A DNA stretch of 64,000 bases, from contig NZ_JANUGQ010000011.1 in NCBI RefSeq assembly GCF_024756275.1, forward strand, positions 62,001 through 126,000. The letters run 5' to 3'. Shown here in pieces: positions 58,779 to 64,000 of this stretch. The position numbers were made by a program, and so were the translations under genes. Each line of letters starts with the position of its first letter. Position 1 is the first letter of the stretch. This DNA comes from Streptomyces pyxinae. Its GTDB lineage: Bacteria; Actinomycetota; Actinomycetes; Streptomycetales; Streptomycetaceae. The notes beneath the pieces are model-generated. The model saw nothing but the letters and a program-made list of their open reading frames with translations. It searched no databases and was not told the origin of the DNA.

Positions 58779-60022
58779 CCAAGGCGACCGCCGACCGGCC
58801 CCGGATCGCCGTCGTGGCCACGCCCTTCGGCTTCGGGCCCGCCTCGAAGGCGTACAGCATCGGCCAGGTCCTCGCCCGGGAGCGGGGAATGGACGTCCAG
58901 TACTACGGGTCGGCCTCCGCGTGGGACTTCTTCGCCGCACAGCCCGGCGTCCGGCCCCGGCCGCTCGACGCCACATCCCTGGCGGAGGACCCGTCGGTGC
59001 TGGAGTCGGCCGACGCCGTGGTGAACGTCCTGGCGCCCGAGCTGATCGCCTCACCGGCAGCCGCCGCCTCGACGTACTACGTGGACAGCCTCGGCTTCAT
59101 GTGGCAGCGCGCGGACGTGCCCGGGGACAGCCTGCTCAAGCAGGTGCGGTCCTACTTCGCCCAGGACCTGTTCGGCAGCGCGGCCAACCTCGCCGGCCTC
59201 GGCGTGCCCGGGGTGACCCCGGTCTCGGGCATCGTGGCCCCGGCCGCTCCGCCCCCGCCCACCGGCCCCCGCCCGCCGGGCCGGACCCGGCTGCTGGTGC
59301 AGCTCGGCGGGCTGAGCAATCCGGCCGGACACGCCTCGGCCCAGGTCTATCTGACCCTGGCCGAACGGCTGCTCGCCGCGCTGCGCGGCCCCTCCGTCAA
59401 GACCTCCGGGTCTCCGGGGCCTTCCGGATCTTCCGACTCCTTCGAGCTGAGCGTCGCCATGAACCGCGCCGACGGCGCGTTCTCCCTCGATGTGGGCGGC
59501 CCGGCCCGGCAGTTGTCCGGGAACGAGTTCCGGGACGAGCTGGGCGCGTGTGACACCGTACTCAGCTCACCGGGGATGACCACCATGATCGAGGTGTCCC
59601 GGGCCGGCCGCCCCTATGTGCCGCTGCCGCCGCAGAACTGGAGCCAGGTCGTCATCTGCCGCCATATGGCCCGGCGCTCCGGCCTCGCCGTCTGGCCCTT
59701 CCTCACCGGCCCGTACACCGCGATCGACGTCCGGGCGCCCGAGGCCGAGAAGGCCGCGGCGGTACGGGAGGTGAACCGGCTCCTCGGCACCGATGCCGGA
59801 TTCGCCGGGGACTACGCGGACTTGGCGCGGTCCGCGATCCGGGCACCCGAAGTGCCGGATGTGGGTGCTCCGTTCGAGGGCGCCCGGGAGGTGGCCGCAG
59901 CCGTGGCCGCCGGTGTCGCCGCCGATGTGACTGCCGGCGTGACCGCTGGTGTGACCGCCGGTATGGGGACCGGTGCCGAACGAATCAGGAACGAACCGCA
60001 GAGGAACGGGAGGACACGATGA
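58775..60022 (+). CDS. GT-B-fold glycosyltransferase-like protein
   Basis: The 415-residue protein has a Gly-rich N-terminal start (PFGFGPASKAYSIGQVL). Its C-terminal donor domain has RLLVQLGGLSN and LSSPGMTTMIEVSRAGRPYVPLPPQNW, the phrase that contacts nucleotide-sugars in MurG/GT28-type enzymes. The last 40 residues are repeats of Val-Thr-Ala-Gly (ADVTAGVTAGVTAG), probably disordered. GTG 58775 overlaps the previous stop. Acceptor and donor are unknown; glycosylation of the cluster's product is the simplest role. Confidence 0.75.
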   Translation: MTKATADRPRIAVVATPFGFGPASKAYSIGQVLARERGMDVQYYGSASAWDFFAAQPGVRPRPLDATSLAEDPSVLESADAVVNVLAPELIASPAAAASTYYVDSLGFMWQRADVPGDSLLKQVRSYFAQDLFGSAANLAGLGVPGVTPVSGIVAPAAPPPPTGPRPPGRTRLLVQLGGLSNPAGHASAQVYLTLAERLLAALRGPSVKTSGSPGPSGSSDSFELSVAMNRADGAFSLDVGGPARQLSGNEFRDELGACDTVLSSPGMTTMIEVSRAGRPYVPLPPQNWSQVVICRHMARRSGLAVWPFLTGPYTAIDVRAPEAEKAAAVREVNRLLGTDAGFAGDYADLARSAIRAPEVPDVGAPFEGAREVAAAVAAGVAADVTAGVTAGVTAGMGTGAERIRNEPQRNGRTR

Positions 60023-60738
60023 CCGAGCACACCAAGGGCGTACTGCTCACCACCCTGCAGTCCATCGCGCACGAGGTGGAGACCGCGCGGACCTGGAGCG
60101 AGGCGTCCCGCGCCCTGGCCGACGAGCGCGTGGCCACCGTCTTCGGCTCGGCCCGGGCCACCCGGGGGGAGCCCGCCTACGCCATGGCCCAGGAGTTGGG
60201 CGCGGCGCTGGCCGCCCGTCGCTGGACCACGGTGACGGGCGGCGGCCCCGGAATCATGCAGGCGGCGCGGGACGGCAGTGGCGAGACCCTCTCCCGCGCG
60301 GTCCGGGTGAAGATCGCCGGCGAGGAGCCGGAGACGGTCCTGGATCCCGCCCGGTCCATCACGGTCGCCACCTTCGCCCTGCGCAAGCTGCTGCTCACCC
60401 ATGACATCGACGCGCTGTTCGTGTTCCCCGGCGGCGTGGGCACCCTGGATGAGCTCTATGAGGTGCTGGTCCACCACGACACCGACCGGCTCGACCGCTT
60501 CCCGGTCGTCCTCATGCAGCCGCCCGGGGTCACCCTCTGGACCGCCTGGCTGGACTTCATGGAGGAGCAGCTCGTCAGCACCGGCCTGGTCAGCCCCTCC
60601 GTCCTCAAGGAACTGGTGGTGGCGGAGTCCGTCGCGGAGGCCCTGGCGGCGGTCGAGGAGCGGGAGCCGCCCGCCGGGGACTGGCGGACGTACGACCGGG
60701 GCGGTGCGCTGCCCGACGCGGAACGCCGCTCGGCATGA
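60019..60738 (+). CDS. LOG-family nucleotide 5'-monophosphate nucleosidase-like protein
   Basis: The 239-residue protein has the LOG/'lysine decarboxylase' motifs GGGPGIMQAARDG and PGGVGTLDELYEVL (PGGxGTxxE). LOG enzymes hydrolyse the N-glycosidic bond of nucleoside monophosphates to release base and ribose-5-phosphate. Relatives supply free bases in nucleoside-antibiotic pathways. ATG 60019 overlaps the previous stop. Its presence in the cluster hints at nucleotide-derived building blocks. Confidence 0.9.
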   Translation: MTEHTKGVLLTTLQSIAHEVETARTWSEASRALADERVATVFGSARATRGEPAYAMAQELGAALAARRWTTVTGGGPGIMQAARDGSGETLSRAVRVKIAGEEPETVLDPARSITVATFALRKLLLTHDIDALFVFPGGVGTLDELYEVLVHHDTDRLDRFPVVLMQPPGVTLWTAWLDFMEEQLVSTGLVSPSVLKELVVAESVAEALAAVEEREPPAGDWRTYDRGGALPDAERRSA

Positions 60739-61949
60739 GGCCGGAGAGCCGCACGCCGGACGAGCCGACGACCCCCGGCGCCCGGACGACTCCGGACGGC
60801 CGGACGACGCCGTACGACCGGCCGACGCCGTACGGCTGGACGACACCCGACGGCCGGACGACGCCGGATCCCCGGCAGCCGGACGACGGGGGGCCCGCAC
60901 CCGCTCCGGACGCCGGGCGCCCCGTGCGGGTGAGCGTCATCATCCCCGCGTACAACGCGCGCACCACCCTGCGGGCCTGCCTGCTGTCGCTGATCCACCA
61001 GGAAGCGGCCCGCCGGCCGCCGGTCCCCGAGCCGCCGGCCCCCGAGCCGGCCGGGCGCGCGCCCCGGCCGTCGTACGGGCCGGACCGGGCGTACGGGGCC
61101 GAGCCCGCGCGCGCCCACCCGTACACGCACGCCCCATACACGTACGAGGTGATCGTCGTGGACGACGGCTCGTCGGACGGCACGGCCGGGATGCTCGCCG
61201 GGTTCCCCGACCGGCTCGACCTGCGGTACGTCCACCTGCCCCGGTCGCCCCTCTCCGGGCGGGCCCGGGCGCGTAACGCCGGTCTCGCCATGGCCACCGG
61301 CGAGCTGGTCGTGACCCTGGACGCGGACCAGGTGGTGGAGCCCGGGTTCCTCGGCGAACACGTCCGGGCGCACGCCACCGACCCCGCCCTGCTGGTCGTC
61401 GGCCGGCGGCTCCAACTGGACGAGGGCGAGATCGACCAGGAGGCGCTGGCCCGTGGCTTCGACCTCTCCGCCCTGCCCCCGGTGGTGCGGGGGGACGAGC
61501 GGGAGGGCGTCTTCCGCGTCCTCGCCTGCGAGTTGGCGGACATGGCGACCGGCTGGCATCACGCCTGGACGTGCAACGCCTCGGTACGCCGCGACCGGCT
61601 GATCGCCGCGGGCGGCTTCGACGAGGGGTTCGCCGGCTGGGGGCTTGAGGACGCGGAGCTGGCCTACCGGCTGGTACGGGACGGCGCGGGGATGCGCTAC
61701 AGCACCCGGGCGGCGGTCTACCACGAGCACCGGCAGCCGGTCACCGCCGCGATGTACCGGGAGTGGCGGGAGAACCTGGCGTACTTCCTCCGCAAGCACC
61801 CCGATCCGGCCGTGCGCCTCCAGGAGATGTTCGCGCCCGCCATCGACCCGGACAGATCCGTCCACGGGAGCTGGGAGGAGACCGCCGCCCGGTTCGAGCA
61901 CGCCGCCCGCGCGCTCGGCGGTGGCCCCCGGCCGCTGTCCGTCACCTGA
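60735..61949 (+). CDS. Family 2 glycosyltransferase with hexapeptide-repeat N-terminus
   Basis: From residue 65 the protein is GT-A: VSVIIPAYNARTTL, VIVVDDGSSDGTAGML, RARNAGLAMATGELVVTLDADQV (DxD) and GWGLEDAELAYRLVRDG (the C-terminal E/D motif). A Pro/Glu-rich insertion occurs at about 95-135. Residues 12-47 are six copies of a six-residue unit (TTPDGR type) encoded by an 18-bp tandem repeat. ATG 60735 overlaps the previous stop. A strong hairpin follows the stop, ending the coupled operon. Confidence 0.9.
   Translation: MRPESRTPDEPTTPGARTTPDGRTTPYDRPTPYGWTTPDGRTTPDPRQPDDGGPAPAPDAGRPVRVSVIIPAYNARTTLRACLLSLIHQEAARRPPVPEPPAPEPAGRAPRPSYGPDRAYGAEPARAHPYTHAPYTYEVIVVDDGSSDGTAGMLAGFPDRLDLRYVHLPRSPLSGRARARNAGLAMATGELVVTLDADQVVEPGFLGEHVRAHATDPALLVVGRRLQLDEGEIDQEALARGFDLSALPPVVRGDEREGVFRVLACELADMATGWHHAWTCNASVRRDRLIAAGGFDEGFAGWGLEDAELAYRLVRDGAGMRYSTRAAVYHEHRQPVTAAMYREWRENLAYFLRKHPDPAVRLQEMFAPAIDPDRSVHGSWEETAARFEHAARALGGGPRPLSVT
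60768..60875. repeat. 18-bp tandem repeat, six copies, in the glycosyltransferase gene
   Basis: Units of ACGACNCCGNACGGCCGG type begin at 60768 and follow every 18 bases, encoding TTPGAR, TTPDGR, TTPYDR, PTPYGW, TTPDGR and TTPDPR. Confidence 0.9.
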
Positions 61950-61975
61950 ACCGATTTCCGAGCCGTTGTCACACC

Positions 61976-62011
61976 GCCCGTGGCGGGCCGCGCGCCCGGC
62001 CCGCCACGGGC
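61976..62011. terminator. Strong terminator ending the coupled operon
   Basis: A 14-bp perfect stem pairs 61976-61989 (GCCCGTGGCGGGCC) with 61998-62011 around an 8-base loop, 27 bases after the glycosyltransferase stop. Confidence 0.8.
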
Positions 62012-62020
62012 GGTCCCCAC

Positions 62021-62134
62021 CGGAAACCACTGAACCCACCGGAACCCACTGAACCCACGGGGACCCACCGGTTCCACCAGAACCCACGGGGGCCCACCGG
62101 TCCCGTCGGAACCCGCTGGTCCCCACCGGACCCA
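62021..62134. repeat. Degenerate 12-13-bp tandem repeat (GGAACCCACTGA type)
   Basis: About nine imperfect units of GRACCCACYGG lie between the terminator and the next start, probably untranslated. It may contain the promoter of the final genes. Confidence 0.8.
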
Positions 62135-62163
62135 CTCCTTCCGAGAGGTCGTGTCACACCACC

Positions 62164-63519
62164 ATGCCCACTCCTGCCGCCCACCCGGCGCGTCCGGCCC
62201 CCGGCCACCTCGACACCGCCGCCCGCAGAGTCGTCTACCTGCCCGTCAACCGGCCCTTCGAGGACGCCTTCCGCTCCGTCGCCGCGGAGGTGTCGGCCCT
62301 GCCGGACGCCGCTCGCGACGGGGTCACCCTGCTCGTCGTGGACGACTGCCCGGAGGAGGTGTCCAAGGCCAACCGGCGGGTGACCGACGAGGTCGCCGGC
62401 GCCTCGGGGCTCCGGACCCGCGTACTGGACGGTGACGGCTGGCGGCGCCTGGCCGACGACATCCTGGCGGCGTCCGGCCTGTCCGCCGGCGACCGCGACC
62501 TCGCCCGGGCCGCGCTGGTCAAACCGACCGGCTCCTACGGGGCGGGCCCCAACAAGGCGGCCCTGGTGGCCGCCCTCGAAGGCGCCGTCTCCCTGCACCG
62601 CCGGGACAGCGACCAGATCACCCGGGTCGACCGGACCACCGGCGCCAGTCCCCTCCGGGTGGAGGCCGAACTGCTGGACCGGGGCCGGGCCGGGGACGAC
62701 TCCGGAGCCCACTGCGTCGGCTCCTCGCTGACCGGCCGCCCCACCCGCGACCGGCGCGACCTGGAACACGGCGCCGCCGACTACGCCGAGCGTATCGACG
62801 CCCTGAGCCGGCTCACCCCGGACCGGCCCCGGCCGCCGCGCCCGGAGGAGCCGGGCCCGCCGGAACGGGTTACCCTGCACGGGGCGGAGAGCGCCGAACG
62901 CGACCACACGGGCACCGTGGAGATGGGCATCGCCGCCCTCCGCACCGTGTACGAGTGGATTCCGGAGATGCCCGCGGTGGGCATCCTCGGCAGCGACTAC
63001 TTCCAGAAGGGTCTGCTCTACCAACTCGGCCTGCCCGTCTACCATCACAACCTGACCGCCCGGCATGTCTACGAGCCCTGGCGGGCCGAACAGAGCAGCA
63101 CCGCCCATCTCGGCTGGTACGCCCGCGCCGAACTGCGGTACGCGATACTGCGCCGCCACTGGAACGCCTTCAACCAGGCGCTGCTGGCCGACCGCCGACG
63201 CGTCCTGAGGGACGGCCGGTTCGACTCCACGGCCTACGGCGAGCTGTTCACCGACGCCCTGCGCCGGGGTGCCGGGGAAGCGGAGCGCATCCCGGACGCC
63301 TATGTGGCGGTGTACCGCGAGGCGGCCGGCGCGGCCTCCGGCGAGCTCCGGCGACGGCTGGAGATCCGGATCGCCGCGCTGGAGGACGAGGCCGGCTCGG
63401 CGGCGGCGTATGTGGCGGACGCCGTCCATGAGTTCGCGGGCCTGGCACGTGTCTGGCCCGCCCTGATCGCGGCGGCGGGCCGGGCCGGCCGGGACACCTC
63501 ACTGGAGGCGTACACCTGA
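62164..63519 (+). CDS. Unrecognised protein with DxD-like motif, possibly glycosyltransferase-like (DUF6271-type?)
   Basis: I do not firmly recognise this 451-residue protein. The N-terminus (RRVVYLPVNRPFEDAFRSV, then LLVVDDCPEEVSKANRRV) looks like a GT-A nucleotide-sugar fold. LHRRDSDQIT contains a DxD-like Asp-Ser-Asp. Later parts read AVGILGSDYFQKGLLYQLGLPVYHHNLTARHVYEPWR and LRYAILRRHWNAFNQ. I tentatively relate it to a family of predicted transferases seen in actinobacterial clusters (DUF6271), from memory only. The start is ATG 62164, 215 bases after the preceding gene. Confidence 0.5.
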   Translation: MPTPAAHPARPAPGHLDTAARRVVYLPVNRPFEDAFRSVAAEVSALPDAARDGVTLLVVDDCPEEVSKANRRVTDEVAGASGLRTRVLDGDGWRRLADDILAASGLSAGDRDLARAALVKPTGSYGAGPNKAALVAALEGAVSLHRRDSDQITRVDRTTGASPLRVEAELLDRGRAGDDSGAHCVGSSLTGRPTRDRRDLEHGAADYAERIDALSRLTPDRPRPPRPEEPGPPERVTLHGAESAERDHTGTVEMGIAALRTVYEWIPEMPAVGILGSDYFQKGLLYQLGLPVYHHNLTARHVYEPWRAEQSSTAHLGWYARAELRYAILRRHWNAFNQALLADRRRVLRDGRFDSTAYGELFTDALRRGAGEAERIPDAYVAVYREAAGAASGELRRRLEIRIAALEDEAGSAAAYVADAVHEFAGLARVWPALIAAAGRAGRDTSLEAYT

Positions 63520-63644
63520 GGGCGCCCGGTGCCCGATACGCGGAGAGCCTGAGCGAGGCCGGGCAAGGCCGGGCAAGTACGGGCACAACGCGGTGAGAAC
63601 CGACACGTACGAGCACGTCAGGAACGACCGGAGAGGACGACATC

Positions 63645-64000
63645 ATGTGCGGCATCGGCGGAATCCTGCTGAAGCGGCGTACATCCGCCGACCGCGACGG
63701 AATGATGCGGCGGCTGGGGGCCTCGCTGGCGCACCGGGGGAGAAGCGCCGAGGGGGCCTACACGGACCAGCGGATGGCTCTGCACTGCGCACGGCACGCC
63801 GTCATCGCCGTCGAGGAGGCGCGGCAGCCGCTCTTCGACTCCGGACGCGACCTGGTCATGGTGGGCAACGGGGAGATCCTGAACTACCGTGACCTGAAGG
63901 CGAGGTTGAGCCCCGAGCGGGCGCGCGGGCTGCGCCCGGGGGACCTCCAGGTCGCGCTGGAGCTCTACGCCGGCCGTGGCGTCGCCGCCTTCGAGGAACT
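63645..64000 (+). CDS. Asparagine synthetase-type class II glutamine amidotransferase, N-terminal fragment
   Basis: The frame opens MCGIGGILLK: the Cys after the initiator Met is the N-terminal nucleophile of Ntn glutaminases. LAHRGRSAEGAY, the ARHAVIAVEEARQPLFD segment and VMVGNGEILNY match the asparagine synthetase B glutaminase domain. Only 118 codons are visible before the right edge, so the synthetase domain cannot be inspected. It should amidate a carboxylate in the cluster, or belong to a specialised amide-forming relative. GAGAGGACG precedes the ATG. Confidence 0.9.
   Translation, partial: MCGIGGILLKRRTSADRDGMMRRLGASLAHRGRSAEGAYTDQRMALHCARHAVIAVEEARQPLFDSGRDLVMVGNGEILNYRDLKARLSPERARGLRPGDLQVALELYAGRGVAAFEE

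Noticed and set aside
60019..60738. Lysine decarboxylase
   Set aside because: Proteins with PGGxGTxxE were long misannotated this way; the motif is that of LOG-type nucleotide hydrolases and no PLP site exists.
63645..64000. Lasso-peptide cyclase (asparagine-synthetase homologue)
   Set aside because: The glutaminase Cys2 is present (MCGIGG) and no precursor or leader peptidase gene is nearby, so an amidotransferase is more likely.

Overview
The window is chromosomal DNA of a Streptomyces-type actinomycete. It is extremely GC-rich with strong third-position G/C bias, and it carries Tat signals of the SRRT type, many ATGA/GTGA-coupled operons, an AfsA/gamma-butyrolactone receptor pair and two or three specialised-metabolism regions. 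All assignments come from reading translations and motifs by eye; no database search was run.

Layout. (1) 0-8.4 kb: a hypoxia/dormancy block with the start of an AdhE-type dehydrogenase (-), a tandem universal stress protein (+), a RafH/HPF-like ribosome hibernation factor (-) and a complete arginine deiminase operon arcA-argF-arcC-arcD (+). Boxes with DevR/DosR geometry (GGG-M-C-N4-G-K-CCC) lie in both divergent promoter regions. A DevR/DosR-like response regulator (46.7-47.4 kb) has the same kind of box upstream of itself. (2) 8.5-19.8 kb: a lipid-type polyketide locus with a 2767-residue highly reducing PKS (KS-AT-DH-cMT-ER-KR-ACP), a divergent thioester-reductase-like SDR and a wax-ester-synthase-like acyltransferase. 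PKS and acyltransferase are joined by a possible 46-codon Arg-rich ORF built of 11-residue repeats. (3) 19.9-33.0 kb: an AfsA-type butyrolactone synthase gene and a divergent TetR-type receptor gene, followed by what I identify as a streptozotocin-type N-nitrosourea cluster. It holds SznE-like arginine N-methyltransferase (with a TTA codon), SznF-like diiron/cupin N-nitrosating enzyme (all metal ligands I recall conserved at the same numbering), Rieske ferredoxin, ATP-grasp ligase, LysE exporter (apparent ATC start), amidase, HAD phosphatase, MFS pump, PaiB-like protein and ferredoxin reductase. This block is visibly less GC-rich than its surroundings. A TTGACA promoter upstream of the methyltransferase carries a 16-bp palindrome in its spacer, a likely receptor operator. 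(4) 33.1-44.7 kb: an N-glycan/mannoside utilisation locus (GH38, GH85, GH5-like, two ABC permeases, solute-binding lipoprotein, LacI regulator) with a striking 15-bp inverted repeat as probable LacI operator. (5) 44.7-50.2 kb: two cell-envelope proteins, the DevR-like regulator, a Tat-exported NlpC/P60-type protein and a methyltransferase. (6) 50.6-64.0 kb (right edge open): an unassigned biosynthetic cluster with MFS exporter, 3-hydroxyisobutyrate-dehydrogenase-like enzyme, two FemAB/BioF2-like acyltransferases, two DegT/StrS aminotransferases, a P-loop kinase-histidine phosphatase fusion, GT-B- and GT2-type glycosyltransferases, a LOG-family nucleotide hydrolase, a DxD-containing unknown and a class II glutamine amidotransferase/asparagine synthetase. 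Nearly all genes from 53.1 to 61.9 kb overlap by 4-14 nt, and a 14-bp-stem terminator ends that unit.

How it fits together. The szn-type block converts L-arginine to an N-methyl-N-nitrosourea warhead, then probably ligates, trims, dephosphorylates and exports it, under butyrolactone and bldA control. The arc/USP/RafH/AdhE block looks like an oxygen-limitation response possibly governed by the orphan regulator at 46.7 kb. The product of the 50.6-64 kb cluster is unknown to me; its enzymes suggest an aminoacylated, amidated aminosugar- or nucleoside-like molecule. No tRNA, rRNA, CRISPR array or intact insertion sequence was seen.
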